A DNA stretch of 64,000 bases from Gammaproteobacteria bacterium (GTDB lineage Bacteria > Pseudomonadota > Gammaproteobacteria > Competibacterales > Competibacteraceae). The position numbers and the translations under genes were made by a program. Under the pieces are notes generated by a model, which saw nothing but the letters and a program-made list of their open reading frames with translations, was not told the origin of the DNA and did not search any database. This document shows, piece after piece, positions 11,589-27,300 of this stretch (positions are counted from its first letter, which is position 1; the number at the start of each line of letters is the position of its first letter). Location of the stretch: assembly GCA_024235095.1 (NCBI GenBank), contig JACKNC010000001.1:1-64000 (forward strand). The letters run 5' to 3'.

Positions 11589-14500
11589 TCACTGATCTTC
11601 CAACCGCGACCGCAGGATCCGCGCGACTTCATCAAAGGTCGCATGCAGACTCTTGCTCAACGCCTGGCAACATTCGCCATCTCCCGCCTTACCGGCATGC
11701 TCCAACTGCTGGCAAAGGTCGCCCAGGCGCATCGCACCTACGGAACGGGCGGCGGATTTGAGGGTATGGGCAATCTGGCCGACCGTTGCAGTATTCCGCG
11801 CCTCGCTGGCCTGAAGCAACTCACCCATTCGTTGCCGTGCGTTGGCAAGGAATTTCTCCAGCAGGCGTCGATGGATGGCCGGATTGCTCCCTACCATTTT
11901 CGTCAGGACTTCTGAATCGAACACCGGCAATTCGGGTCTTTCGACAACCTGCGTCGGTAAGGCCGCTTCTTCAGCAACATTGGCCACAAACAAGTCAGTC
12001 GACGGCAGCCATTGGTCGAGCACCGACTTCAGACGGGCTAATTCGATGGGCTTGGAAAGATAAGCATCCATGCCCTGCTTGAGACAGCATTCTTCCTCGC
12101 CTTTGACGACATTGGCCGTCAGTGCGATGATCGGAATACGGTTCAGGTTGAACCGACGTTCGGCATCACGAATCAAGGCAGTCAGTTCATAGCCGTCCTT
12201 GTTCGGCATGTGCAAATCCGTCAGCAAGAGGTCGTAGGTCCCTGCTTTCCACTGCTGGAATGCCTTCACGCCATCTGCCGCCAGAGCGACGCGGTAGCCG
12301 AGCATTTCCAGTTGGCGCCGGATCACATCACAGTTGATCTCATTGTCTTCGGCAACCAAGATATTAAGTCCTGTCTCTACGTTCGCATCGAAGCTCTCAT
12401 CCATGTCCGTTTCCTGAGGGATGGCAACTCGCCCCGTAGCGGCTGCAACAGCCTCAAGGAAACGGCAGCGAGTCAGGGCCTCCCGATCGATCTGAACGAT
12501 CTTGTCCGCCAAACGTCTCACCTTCCGCCGCTTGCCACGCTCCACGCTCAAATAGGTGACCTCGACGAAATGCACGTTGTCGCTTGGTTGCCTGGCCAGC
12601 AAGCGACCGACGATCTCCTGTGCAGAATGGATACCTCGGTCTTCCATGACGATTATGCAGACGAGTGTCTCTGGGGCATATCCACTGATGAAAACCCAGG
12701 CGGCCTCGATGTCGGCAAAGGCATGGGTTTGGGCGCTGGCGTGCACGAGGTAACGTGTGTAATCCTCTATGTACTTCGTTTCATTGGCGACAACAATGCA
12801 TTCCAGCCCGCTCAAGTCATACGGTGAAGTCAGGTTCGGACACTCGCTGGCCAGCTTGAATGGCAGCCGCACCGTGAAGGTTGTCCCCTGCTCAACCTCG
12901 CTTTGTACCGAGATCTCGCCGCCCATCATCGCTGTCAGGGTCTGGGAAATCGATAGACCTAGCCCGGTACCGCCATATTTGCGTGTTGTGCTGCTGTCGG
13001 CTTGCTCGAAGGGCTGAAACAAACGGGCAACGGTCTCGGCGTCTATCCCGATGCCGTTGTCAGCAATGGTGAACACCACCCAAACACGTCCGTTTCCGCA
13101 TTGTTCCAGTTCAGCACGCAACTGAACGCGACCGATGCGTTCCATGTCCATCGAAAATTTCACGGCGTTTCCGGTTAGGTTGGTCAGGATCTGCCGTACC
13201 CTGAGTCCATCACCCATGACACGCTGTGGGAGTTTGGGCTCAAAGAATAGGGTCAACTCAACCTGCTTATCCATCGCGATCCGATCAATCAGGCTAACCA
13301 CAATATCCAGTTCCGTTTCCAAGGACATTTCCTGTTCCGCAAGGCTGAGCTTGCCCGCCTCGATTTTCGAAAAATCGAGAATGTCATCAATGATGCCCAG
13401 GAGGGAGCGCGCCGAACGGCGAATCGCCTCCACCATCTTGCGTTCTTCATCGGGTAGCGAGCTATGGGAAAGGATCTCCAGCATCCCGATCACACCATTC
13501 ATGGGGGTGCGGATCTCATGACTCATGTTGGCCAGGAAGGCGCTCTTTGCTTGACTGGCTGCTTCGGCGGTATGTTTGGCTTGCCGCAATTCCATTTCAG
13601 TCCGTTTGCGTTGAGTGATGTTAGTGAGAACACCTTCCACGGATACGATATCGCCGGAGGCATTCCTGACAGGGTGACTGGTCTGGTAAATGGTGCGGAT
13701 CTGCCCAGCCGGGTGGACGAAGCGCATTTCGGTCCGGATGGAATCGACCTTGCCCGAGAGCATGTCTTGCAAATACAGCCAGGTCTCCTCCAGATCCTCT
13801 GGCAGCCACTGGACGAGTTCCACCCAGGACTGGTTCATTACTCTTTCCTTGGGCAGCCCGAAAATGGATTCGATGCTGTTGCTAACATAGGTAATGATGG
13901 CTTCCGGCGTGAAACTGAAGGCCATGAACTCGTCGCCCATGTCGTCCAGTAGCTGCTGGTGCTTGACCTGGGCCTCGTCCAGTTGCGCCGAGCGCTCCGC
14001 CACGAGCCGTTCCAGGTGGTCACGGTATCGGGCTAGTTCCTTATCTTTTTCTTTCTCTTCGGTAATGTCCTCGTAGATCCCCAACACGCCGATGATCTCG
14101 TCGTTCTGGTTTCTCAGCGGCACCTTCGAGGTTCGCAGCCAGAGGGTCCGACCGTCCGGGGTGGTCTGCGGCTCTTCGTAGTTGATGCGGGGGATGCCGG
14201 ATTCGATGATTTTCAGGTCGTCGGCACGATACAGGTCAGCTTCATTCGCCCAGCCCATCTGGTAGTCGTCCTTGCCGATCAGATCGCTGGGTTGGCTCCG
14301 TCCGCTGTCCCGGGCAAAGGCAGGATTGCAACCGAGGTAGCTTAATGCACAGTCCTTCCAGAACACCCGCATAGGTACGTGGTCAATGACGGTCTGCAGC
14401 AGGTTGCGGGCGTTGTGAAGCGCGATTTCGGCTTGAACCAGCTCGGTCACGTCCTGCACGGTGCCGACAGAACGAAGTGGATTTCCGGTCTCGTCGAAGT

Positions 14501-16604
14501 CGGTTTGGCACTGTTCGTGGACATGTTTGATCCGCCCATCGGCCATGCGCAGGCGATGCCGGATGTTGTAGGGCTGTCGGGTTTGCAGCGAATCGGTGTA
14601 GGTCTTGTTGACGACCTCGCGGTCTTCGGGGTGGATGGCATCGAGGAAGGCGTCGTAGCTGGCGCCGAAATGGGTGGGGTCGAGTTCGAAGAGGCGAAAG
14701 ATTTCATCCGACCAGCTCAGTCGGTTGTTGGGGACATCCAGCTCCCAACTGCCCACCTTGGCAATATGCTGTGCCTCTTGCAGGTCCTGTTCGCTCTTGC
14801 GCAAACGCTCTTCCATTTGTTTGCGGTCGGAAATATCGGTCGAAATCCCGCACAGGGCATAGATGCTGCCATCCTCCCTTCGCAGCGGTAACTTGATCGA
14901 TAAAAAGGTGAAGGTCAAACCTGTTACCGTTACGGTATTGGTCTCTTCCGTGCGAAGGGTAATACCACCCGCTAGAACCTGATGGTCATTGCGCCTTATA
15001 TTAGCGGTGGTCTCGGCATCAAAGAATTTCTCGTCACTGTAGCCGACAATGTCTTCCATTTCGGCATGCCAAAGCCTGCGCACGGCGGCATTGACAAACA
15101 GATAGTTTCCGTTTGTATCTTTCAGGTAGATATAGGCTTCCACGCTGTCGAGAATCGTTCGCAGTTTTTCCTCACTGTGCCGCAACTCGTTCTCGACCCG
15201 CTTACGCTCGCTGATGTCTCGAACGATAGCATGGAGAATGGGCCGTCCCTGTAAGGTCAACACAGACAAGGTCACCTCGGCATAGAATTCGCTGCCATCC
15301 ATACGCCGATGTATCCAATTGAATCGATGCAACCCCTTTTCCTGGGCAAGTTTCATCATACGCTCGGCCTTGCTGAACGAACTTTCGCCATCAGGCTGAA
15401 ATTCAGGGGAAATCTCCGCGGGATGGACGTTCTCGAATGCCACCTTGTCGGGGAACCCCAGCATTTCTACCGCCGCTTGGTTGCACTCCGCGAAATGGTG
15501 ACCCTCCATGATCCACACCGGATCTGGCGAAGAATCGAAGAGCGTACGGAAACGCGCTTCCGAGTCGCGCAAACGTTCTTCCTGTTCCTCGATCTCGCGG
15601 AAAAATCGCTTCATGACCCAGGCGAAAAAGACCAGCACGAAGCCCACCACGAATAGCGTCACCAGCACCAGTATGGTGGCGCGATGCGCTATGGCATGTT
15701 CACTATCAGTGACATCATGCAATACGAGCAGGGCGCCTACTTCCTCGCCGCTGATTACGCGCAGAGGGTCGAGCTGCGTATACCAGACCTTTCCGCCCAC
15801 TTCCGTATCGGTATGGGCATGCCCCACGCTTGGCCGTGAGAGAATGGATTTCAATGCTTGCACTGTGAGTTTAGGACTCATAAACTCGACGACATAGTGA
15901 GGCAACAACCCCCAGTCAGCCTTCCGTCCCATCATTCGCATCCCGGTTTCCCAACTCGCCTGGTCAATGTGTTCCTTATGTAGCAGAATGGCATACACAG
16001 ATGCATGCTTATCCGGGGACCGCAGCGTGGCCAGCAGAGGTTCGATCTCCTTGCCCAGTTCAACGTAACCCACCAGGCGATCACCCTCGAAGACCGGCTT
16101 GACGACACGAAGCGTGAGTACGCCAGTCCTCCCTATTTCCACCCCCCAGGCGGTCTTGCCGGTGCGTTCGGCTTCAAGCGCAGTATGGCGATTAATGCGA
16201 TCGCCCCGTAACTGCGGTAGATGCAAGCGTAGCAGGCAGGTTCGGTCGCGGCTGATGAAATAGAAGTGTGTGACGTTGTGCTCGGCGCGCAACCGCCCAA
16301 ATACTTCCATCCAGTCGGCTTGCAGGCGCGCCGCATCTTCTTGGGCCAACGCCTGTTTCAATGCGGATTGTGCGCTGATGACCTGTAAGGTTTGCTGTAG
16401 TCCATGGACCTCGCGCGTCATGACATCGTCCAAGTCGAGCCGCAGCTCGTTGGCCCATTCGCTGGCTTGCCGATGGAGCGCTTCATATTCCATCCGCCAG
16501 TTGTGCTGAATCATCAGACCGGAGACCGAGAGGGTCGTTGTTGCGATCAGCAGCAGCAGGCTATTCAGTACGCGACGTAAAAGATTATGTTGGTCGGCCT
16601 GCAT
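11589..16604 (-). CDS. Very large hybrid histidine kinase: Cache sensor, five PAS, pseudo-receiver, REC, HPt (kinase 3)
   Basis: 1671 residues. Membrane segments at about 14-33 and 306-330 enclose a periplasmic Cache_3-Cache_2-type sensor (motif CLLRLHLPQLRGDRINRH, then GVEIGRTG). Five PAS domains follow in series (about 345-1050), then HisKA ([11 protein letters not shown]) and HATPase (GGTGLGL). Between HATPase and the true receiver (LVAEDNEIN...LLLTDLHMPNKDGYE...LSKP) lies a 110-residue receiver-like segment (about LECIVVANETKYIEDY onward) that lacks the acidic pair and phospho-Asp, a pseudo-receiver. HPt with AHTLKSAARSVGA ends the chain. The core is the most diverged of the six. It is followed after nine bases by kinase 2. 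Confidence 0.92.
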   Translation of the reverse strand: MQADQHNLLRRVLNSLLLLIATTTLSVSGLMIQHNWRMEYEALHRQASEWANELRLDLDDVMTREVHGLQQTLQVISAQSALKQALAQEDAARLQADWMEVFGRLRAEHNVTHFYFISRDRTCLLRLHLPQLRGDRINRHTALEAERTGKTAWGVEIGRTGVLTLRVVKPVFEGDRLVGYVELGKEIEPLLATLRSPDKHASVYAILLHKEHIDQASWETGMRMMGRKADWGLLPHYVVEFMSPKLTVQALKSILSRPSVGHAHTDTEVGGKVWYTQLDPLRVISGEEVGALLVLHDVTDSEHAIAHRATILVLVTLFVVGFVLVFFAWVMKRFFREIEEQEERLRDSEARFRTLFDSSPDPVWIMEGHHFAECNQAAVEMLGFPDKVAFENVHPAEISPEFQPDGESSFSKAERMMKLAQEKGLHRFNWIHRRMDGSEFYAEVTLSVLTLQGRPILHAIVRDISERKRVENELRHSEEKLRTILDSVEAYIYLKDTNGNYLFVNAAVRRLWHAEMEDIVGYSDEKFFDAETTANIRRNDHQVLAGGITLRTEETNTVTVTGLTFTFLSIKLPLRREDGSIYALCGISTDISDRKQMEERLRKSEQDLQEAQHIAKVGSWELDVPNNRLSWSDEIFRLFELDPTHFGASYDAFLDAIHPEDREVVNKTYTDSLQTRQPYNIRHRLRMADGRIKHVHEQCQTDFDETGNPLRSVGTVQDVTELVQAEIALHNARNLLQTVIDHVPMRVFWKDCALSYLGCNPAFARDSGRSQPSDLIGKDDYQMGWANEADLYRADDLKIIESGIPRINYEEPQTTPDGRTLWLRTSKVPLRNQNDEIIGVLGIYEDITEEKEKDKELARYRDHLERLVAERSAQLDEAQVKHQQLLDDMGDEFMAFSFTPEAIITYVSNSIESIFGLPKERVMNQSWVELVQWLPEDLEETWLYLQDMLSGKVDSIRTEMRFVHPAGQIRTIYQTSHPVRNASGDIVSVEGVLTNITQRKRTEMELRQAKHTAEAASQAKSAFLANMSHEIRTPMNGVIGMLEILSHSSLPDEERKMVEAIRRSARSLLGIIDDILDFSKIEAGKLSLAEQEMSLETELDIVVSLIDRIAMDKQVELTLFFEPKLPQRVMGDGLRVRQILTNLTGNAVKFSMDMERIGRVQLRAELEQCGNGRVWVVFTIADNGIGIDAETVARLFQPFEQADSSTTRKYGGTGLGLSISQTLTAMMGGEISVQSEVEQGTTFTVRLPFKLASECPNLTSPYDLSGLECIVVANETKYIEDYTRYLVHASAQTHAFADIEAAWVFISGYAPETLVCIIVMEDRGIHSAQEIVGRLLARQPSDNVHFVEVTYLSVERGKRRKVRRLADKIVQIDREALTRCRFLEAVAAATGRVAIPQETDMDESFDANVETGLNILVAEDNEINCDVIRRQLEMLGYRVALAADGVKAFQQWKAGTYDLLLTDLHMPNKDGYELTALIRDAERRFNLNRIPIIALTANVVKGEEECCLKQGMDAYLSKPIELARLKSVLDQWLPSTDLFVANVAEEAALPTQVVERPELPVFDSEVLTKMVGSNPAIHRRLLEKFLANARQRMGELLQASEARNTATVGQIAHTLKSAARSVGAMRLGDLCQQLEHAGKAGDGECCQALSKSLHATFDEVARILRSRLEDQ

Positions 16605-16840
16605 GATCTATGCTCGCCAGAAGCGGGAGACTTCGCGCGACCTGTTGGAGTCGAAACTGGCCAGGTCGGGTTTAGGGTTGTCGATGGGTTTCTGATATCA
16701 TTATCCTGAGAAAATCCCACGCCCTACTAGGGAATAGTAACAGTTCGACATTTCAGGGAGTCCATAGCGGAAACTCCATGTTGTGAGTCGCCTAAGGGCT
16801 ACCGGACAAAACCTCTTATATCATGGCACTTTGACGCTGT

Positions 16841-19800
16841 TTACTTATCAAGCAGAGTATAGATGGTCGTCATGCTGGTCCCGTAGGCTTTTTCGAAGAG
16901 GGGGATCAATCGCTGTGTTGCCGACGTGTCGCCCGCTTTGCCAGCCTGCTCGAGTTCTGCGCACACCTGGCCCAATTGCAGAGCGCCGATGGCGCGAGCG
17001 TTGGATTTGAGCGTATGCGCAATCTGGCCGACAGCGGCGGCGTCCCCCTCGGCCAGGGCGGCGCCCAGGCGCTCGGCCTGCGCTTGGGCCGTGACCTGGA
17101 ACTTCTCCAGCAGGCGGCGGTGGATCGCCGGTTTGTCTCCCACTATCCGCGTCAGCGCACCAGGGTCGAACACCGGGGGTTCACCGGCGTCCGCCGTCGC
17201 CACTGTAGCCTTTGCACAGGCCGGCACCCTGGCTCTCGCGCCCGCCGGGGTCGGATCTGCGGCAACCGGCAGCCAGTGGACGAGTTGTTCCCGCAATTGC
17301 GACAACCGCACCGGCTTGGCCAGGTAGCCATCCATGCCGGCGGCCTGGCAGCGCTCGGCCTCCCCCTGGAACACGTTGGCCGTCAAGGCTAGGATCGGGG
17401 TATGGCTAATACCCCCACGGTTAACTTCTTCTCGGCGGATCGCCTCGGCGAGCTGATAGCCATCCAAGCGCGGCATGTGCAGGTCGGACAGCACCAGGGC
17501 GTAGTTGCCGGTCCGCCATTGGCGGAAGGCTGCCTGCCCGTCCGGGGCGATGTTGCACGAGTAGCCCAGCTTGGCAAGTTGCTGCCGGATCACCTTCTGA
17601 TTGATCTCGTTATCTTCGACCACCAGGATTGGCCGTCCCTGCACAATGGCTTCGGCTTCCGCGCAGCGGGGGAGAGGGGAACTGGCAACGTCGACCACTT
17701 CTTCGGTATCGGTGGTTGTCACCTGTTTTGATTCATCCGCCGGGGAAAACGGCAGACGGGCGGTAAACGTGCTGCCCACCCCCGGCGTGCTCTTCACCCG
17801 GATCTCACCCCCCATCGCCTCGGCCAGGCGCGTGCTGATCACTAGCCCCAGCCCCGTGCCACCATACTGGCGCGTGGTCGAGGCATCGGCCTGGACGAAG
17901 GGATGGAACACCCGCTCCCGCGTCGCCGCATCCATGCCGATGCCATTATCGCGCACCGACAGTTCAACCCAGATCCTGCCGCCTTCTTTACCCGCCTGCC
18001 GTGCGGACACCCTCACCGCCCCCGAATGCTCCAGTCCACTGGAGAATTTGATGGCGTTGCTGATGAAGTTGCTGAGGATCTGCCGGACCCGCAAACTGTC
18101 GCCTTCGAGGACTGGGGGGATTTGGGACTCCACGTCGTACCGCAGCGTCACTCCTTTCTGCTGCGCATCTCCGAGGTGCCCAACGCAAGTCTTTTCGACC
18201 AACTCTGGCAGGGCAAAGGGTTCGATAGAGCAATCCAGCTTGCCGGCTTCGATCTTGGAGAAATCAAGGATGTCGTTGAGGATGCCGAGCTGGGCCTGGG
18301 CGGAGTCATAGATGATGCGCGCCATCTTGCGCTGCTCGTCGGTCAGGCGCGTGTTGAGCAGCACGTCCATCATGCCAATCACTCCGTTCATCGGCGTGCG
18401 GATCTCGTGCGACATGTTGGCTAAAAAAGCACTCTTGGCCTGATTGGCGGTTTTCGCAGCGATCATGGCGGCTTGCAATGCGATTTCGACCCGTTTGCGC
18501 TCTGTGATGTCCAGCAGAACACCTTCCACAGAACTGATATTCTCGGAGGGTTCCTTGTCGATATGACTGGACGTATAGATGGTATGAATTTGTCCGTCGG
18601 GGTGGACGAAGCGCATTTCAATCCGAGCGTGCTCAATCTTTTCTGAGAGCAGGTCCTGCAAGCCTTGCATGGCGGCCTCCAGGTCTTCCGGAAGCCATTG
18701 GATGATCTCCATCCAGGATCTGCTCAAAATCCTCTCCTTGGGCTGTCCGAAGATCGCTTCGAAGCTGTTGCTGACATAGGTGATCGTACCATCCAGGGCG
18801 TAGCTGAATACCAAGAACTCATCGCCGATGTCATCCACTAGGCGCTGGTGCTTGAGCCGCGCGGCGTTGAGGTCGGCCGTGCGCTCATCGACCAATTTTT
18901 CGACTCGGGACGTCGAACCCGTCGTCAGAAGCATAATCGCGCCCAGCAGGCCGGCACCCAGTGTGCCTATAACCAGCAAGCCCCAGCTTTGCAAGCTATG
19001 GTGGGATTCGATGTACGCAGCCATAGGCGTTATCCGTAACTGATACTTCCTGCCGCCGAAATGCAGGTTTTGCTCGAATTCGGCCAAGGCAGACCGGTCC
19101 GGATGCTTGCCATAGAGGATATCGCCCAGTTGATTGTCAACAAGAGTCACATCCATGTCGGAATCCTTGGGCACGAACTTTGAGATGAAATCGCCCATGC
19201 GCAGGACGGACAAAACCAGTCCCGGCGGGAAGGTATTGACCCTTTGCAACAGGAGTATGCCGGCCTGCGAGCCTTTCTCCTGGGCCAGCCGAATAGGTTC
19301 GGTAGCAACAGGCTTGCCGGTACGCAGGGTCTTCAGGACCGCCGCCTCGCGGGCAGGGTTGGAAGTGAGATCAAAGCCAACCGCCTCCTTGTTGCCGCTC
19401 AAGGGTTCAACGTAGGTGACGGGGTAATAGGTGAGCCGCACGGAGGCGCGCACTATGACGCCTGACGCATCACGCTCACGGATCTCAAACTGTGGAAACG
19501 CCCCTTTCTGATCATTTTCGAATGACTGACGCTGGATCTGGGTCACCTGTGGTGCCCATTCGATGGCCTGAAGCATGGGGTATCGCCGCAACGCAGGTTG
19601 TACATAAACATTGAACTCCTCCCTGTCCACATGAGTACTTGCTTTGGAGAAATAGGTTTCCAATTGATCCAGCAGGTACATCTGCCCGTCAAACTTGTCC
19701 TGAATCTGCACGGCGATGCGGTCCGCTTCGAACAAAAAGGACTGGGTGACTTTACCCGTCTCGATTTGACTGGACTTGATATAAGCCATGACTACCAGCG

Positions 19801-20410
19801 CCAATGAGAGGCTAGTGACGATGACGACCATGAGTCGACGCTTCTTCCATTCCGAGGCCGGTTTGCCAAAGATGGCCAGCATCAGAGGAAAAAAGACCAC
19901 CACGCCGAGGGTATCGCCTATCCACCAGGTCGACCATTCCTCGAAAATCTTGTTGGCTTTGAAGAACCCCAAGGCGTACAGACTGGTAATAGACAGGGTG
20001 GCGCTAACCAGGCAAATCAGAGGGGAGAGCAGAAGGTAGCAGCCGATCTGGACTCCCCTGTCGAGTGGGGCGTCTGAACCGATGATCCGGCGCAGGAGCA
20101 GGCTCCCGACCAACGCTTGCAGGGTAGAGGCCAACGCGATACCCGTTGCCGCCGTGACCGCAAGTATCGTCATATCGAAGCCGCTCACCCACAGGTTCAG
20201 CATCAGGGAACCCAGGAAAATCCATGGATAAGTGCTTCGACCCCACAAATAGGCCGCTGCGACCGCCAGTCCAGCGGCGGGAAACACCCCGGAGGCATAA
20301 CCTGGCGGTAAGGCTAGCATCAGCCCGAGCTTGCCTGTCACGACATAGGCCGCCGCCAGCAGCGGACCATACAGGAGTCTGTTTATCGACCTGACATTGC
20401 TGTTTTTCAA
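16841..20410 (-). CDS. Hybrid histidine kinase with MASE1, CHASE, PAS, REC and HPt (kinase 4)
   Basis: 1189 residues. An integral-membrane MASE1 region (about 10-185, with PPGYASGVFPAAGLAVAAAY typical), a further membrane segment (193-211), an extracytoplasmic CHASE domain (about 245-455, RRYPMLQAIEWAP, VTYVEPLSGNKEAVGFDL) and a last membrane segment (474-496). Then PAS, HisKA ([11 protein letters not shown]), HATPase, receiver (LVVEDNEINQ...LSDLHMPRLDGY) and HPt ([13 protein letters not shown]). The start codon is TTG (20408-20410); no in-frame ATG lies close upstream. Receiver and HPt are almost identical to kinase 1, and the last residues plus about 25 bases after the stop resemble the end of kinase 5. 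Confidence 0.9.
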   Translation of the reverse strand: MKNSNVRSINRLLYGPLLAAAYVVTGKLGLMLALPPGYASGVFPAAGLAVAAAYLWGRSTYPWIFLGSLMLNLWVSGFDMTILAVTAATGIALASTLQALVGSLLLRRIIGSDAPLDRGVQIGCYLLLSPLICLVSATLSITSLYALGFFKANKIFEEWSTWWIGDTLGVVVFFPLMLAIFGKPASEWKKRRLMVVIVTSLSLALVVMAYIKSSQIETGKVTQSFLFEADRIAVQIQDKFDGQMYLLDQLETYFSKASTHVDREEFNVYVQPALRRYPMLQAIEWAPQVTQIQRQSFENDQKGAFPQFEIRERDASGVIVRASVRLTYYPVTYVEPLSGNKEAVGFDLTSNPAREAAVLKTLRTGKPVATEPIRLAQEKGSQAGILLLQRVNTFPPGLVLSVLRMGDFISKFVPKDSDMDVTLVDNQLGDILYGKHPDRSALAEFEQNLHFGGRKYQLRITPMAAYIESHHSLQSWGLLVIGTLGAGLLGAIMLLTTGSTSRVEKLVDERTADLNAARLKHQRLVDDIGDEFLVFSYALDGTITYVSNSFEAIFGQPKERILSRSWMEIIQWLPEDLEAAMQGLQDLLSEKIEHARIEMRFVHPDGQIHTIYTSSHIDKEPSENISSVEGVLLDITERKRVEIALQAAMIAAKTANQAKSAFLANMSHEIRTPMNGVIGMMDVLLNTRLTDEQRKMARIIYDSAQAQLGILNDILDFSKIEAGKLDCSIEPFALPELVEKTCVGHLGDAQQKGVTLRYDVESQIPPVLEGDSLRVRQILSNFISNAIKFSSGLEHSGAVRVSARQAGKEGGRIWVELSVRDNGIGMDAATRERVFHPFVQADASTTRQYGGTGLGLVISTRLAEAMGGEIRVKSTPGVGSTFTARLPFSPADESKQVTTTDTEEVVDVASSPLPRCAEAEAIVQGRPILVVEDNEINQKVIRQQLAKLGYSCNIAPDGQAAFRQWRTGNYALVLSDLHMPRLDGYQLAEAIRREEVNRGGISHTPILALTANVFQGEAERCQAAGMDGYLAKPVRLSQLREQLVHWLPVAADPTPAGARARVPACAKATVATADAGEPPVFDPGALTRIVGDKPAIHRRLLEKFQVTAQAQAERLGAALAEGDAAAVGQIAHTLKSNARAIGALQLGQVCAELEQAGKAGDTSATQRLIPLFEKAYGTSMTTIYTLLDK

Positions 20411-20495
20411 CGTGGACTCACTGGAGCGGCTCCCGAAAATAACGCTTTCGGATTGATCTCGAATTCATCGTGACATCATGGCATTCCGGCGTTGT

Positions 20496-24362
<3,867 letters not shown>

Positions 24363-24371
24363 GTTTAAACT

Positions 24372-27300
24372 TCACGCTCTTACAAGAATGCTATCAATGG
24401 TCTCTCTGGCAACTTTAAACGCCGATTCAAACGCTGGAAATAGTACGGTGACTACAGGTCTGTCCGCCGCTTTACCAGCATGCTCCAGCTTTTCGCACAC
24501 CTGGCCCAGCTGCAGGGCGCCGATGGCGCGGGCGTTGGATTTGAGGCCGTGCGCAATCTGGCCGACGGCGGCGGTATCCCCCCCGGTAACGGCGGCGCGG
24601 AGACGCTCGGCCTGCGTCTGCGCCGTGACCTGGAACTTCTCCAGCAAGCGGCGGTGGATCGCCGGTTTGTCCCCCACCATCTGCGCGAGTACGCCGGGGT
24701 CAAACACCGGTCGTTCACCCGCCTCCTCCATCTCTTCTGTGGCCTCCGCCAAGGCCGGCGCCTCGGCGGTCTGGCCCAGTGAACTCGCATCAGCCACCAC
24801 CGGCAGCCAGTGAGCGAGTTGTTCCCGAAGTTGTAACAAGGGCGTCGGCTTGGCCAGGTAGCCGTCCATGCCGGCGGTCTGACAGCGCTCAGCCTCGCCC
24901 TGGAGCACGTTAGCCGTCAAGGCCAGGATCGGGATGTGGTCCGCACCCCCGCGGTTCGCTTCTTCCCGGCGGATCGCTTGGGCGAGTTGGTAACCGTCCA
25001 GGTGCGGCATGTGCAGGTCAGACAGGATTAAGCCGTACTCCCCGGTTCGCCACTGGCGGAAGGCCGCCTGTCCGTCCGGGGCAATGTTGCACCGATAGCC
25101 CAGCAGGGCTAGTTGTTGCTGGATCACCTCCTGGTTGGTCGTGTTGTCTTCGGCCACTAGGATCAGCCGTCCCTGTGCAAGGGCTTCCGCACGATCGGGA
25201 ACGGAACAGATCCCATCCGCCACCTCCTGAAGCTCGGTAGCACTCACCTGCAATTGTTCCGGATCCGCCGGGGAAAACGGCAGACGCGCGGTGAAGGTGC
25301 TGCCGACCCCCGGCGTGCTCTCCACCCGGATTGCGCCGCCCATCGCTTCAGCCAGGCGCGTGCTGATCACTAGTCCCAGTCCCGTCCCGCCGTACTGGCG
25401 CGTGGTCGAGACATCGGCTTGGGCGAAGGGATGAAACACCCGCTCCAGCGTCGCCGCATCCATGCCAATACCGTTGTCGCGCACCGACAGCTCAACCCAG
25501 ATGTTACGGTCTTCCTCGCCCGCCAACCGCGCAACCACTTCAACATCGCCCGCGCGGTCCAGTCCACTGGAGAACTTAATGGCGTTGGTGATGAGGTTGG
25601 ACAGGATTTGCCGTACCCGTAGAGCGTCGCCCTCTAGTGCCGGGGGGAGATGCGGATCCACAGCATGACGCAGCCTCACCCCCTGTTGCCGGGCTTGTTC
25701 GGCGAGCGTGGCGTAGGTCTTCTCAACCACGTCGGCGAGGGCGAAGGGTTCGATGGAGAGATCGAGCTTGCCCGCCTCGATCTTGGAGAAATCAAGAATA
25801 TCGTTGAGAATGCCCAACTGGGTTTGAGCCGAGTCGTGGATGATGTTGACTATTTTGCGCTGCTCGTCGGTCAGGTGCATGTTGCGCAACACGTCCGTCA
25901 TGCCAATCACCCCGTTCATCGGCGTGCGGATCTCATGGCTCATGTTGGCCAGGAAGAGGCTCTTGGCCAGATTGGCCTGCTCGGCCATGGCCTTGGCCGA
26001 TAATATTTGATGTTCCGCTTGTTTACGATTAGTGATATCTGAAATAAAAGTGATAAAGCGGCTGGGTAGACCTTTCGTTGCCGGTAGCTGATAGCCGCTG
26101 ATCTCAACGGGAATTAAAGCGCCATCCTTGGTTCTTTCCTGACTTTCGAAATGGGCTGGACCACTGGCAAATAACTTCTTGGTATTGGTTTGGAAGTCCC
26201 CGGGTGGAAAATTTGGATCAATATCCGGTATGGTCAACTCCAGCATTTCCTCTTCGCTGTAACCCAACAATTGGGCCGCATAACTGTTCACATAAAGAAA
26301 TTTCCCCGTTTTCGCATCGACCCAGTGGATGCCGATGCCGGTACAGTCCATGGCGAAATGGGTATCCAGTAATTGCTGGTTGACCACTTTGAGTTCAGCG
26401 GTGCGTTCCTCGACCAATTGCTCGAGTTGTTGGCGATAACGTTCCAATTCCTGAGCATTGTGTTTTTGCTCGGTAATATCACGCCAAACAGCGACAGCGT
26501 GGGGATGACCTCGAATCTTGATCTTCCTTACGTTCACCTGGACGTCGATCAGACAACCATTTTTACACCGATGTTTATTCTCGACTTGCATGTTTCCGTT
26601 CATGGGGATGGTTTCAACCATGGATATTAACTGTTCTTCCTTGAATTCTCCCTGGATATCGAACACCGTCAGTTGAGCATATTCATCGCGGGTATAACCG
26701 AGCGTGGTATAGGCGGTGTCGTTGAATTCAACCATACGGAAGGTCTCCAGATTGACCAGTTCAATGGCATCGCCGGCCTGCGACACAATGGCGCTCATGA
26801 TTTCCTCTCGCTCGCGCAAAGCTTCTTCTGCATGAGTTCTTTCGGTGATGTCTTCAGCAATTCCTAAAGTCCCAAAAATATCGCCTTTTGCATTTCGCAA
26901 GGGGATCTTCGTCGTATGGACAATGCGTTCCTCAGTTCCTTTCAGCCAATGTTCGTCGAAGTTCTCGATCTGCCCACTAGCCATGATGCGTTGGTCATCC
27001 GCAATGTACTTCTTGGCCAGTTCATTCGGGTAGAGGTCGTAGTCCGTTTTGCCGGCGATGTTATTACGGGAAAAATTAAGGTTGTTCGCATACGCCGAAT
27101 TACAGGATTCATAGACACCCTCTTTGTTCTTCTGCCAGATGAGTTGTGGCAGGTTGTCCAACAGGCTGCGGTAGCGGGTGGCGGTTTCCTGGACGCTGCG
27201 CTCCGCCCTCTTGCGATCCGTGATATCAATCAGCGTGCTGAGCATGCCGATGACATCTCCTTTTTCATTTCTGATCGGCCGTGAATTGTTTAAAACGGAG

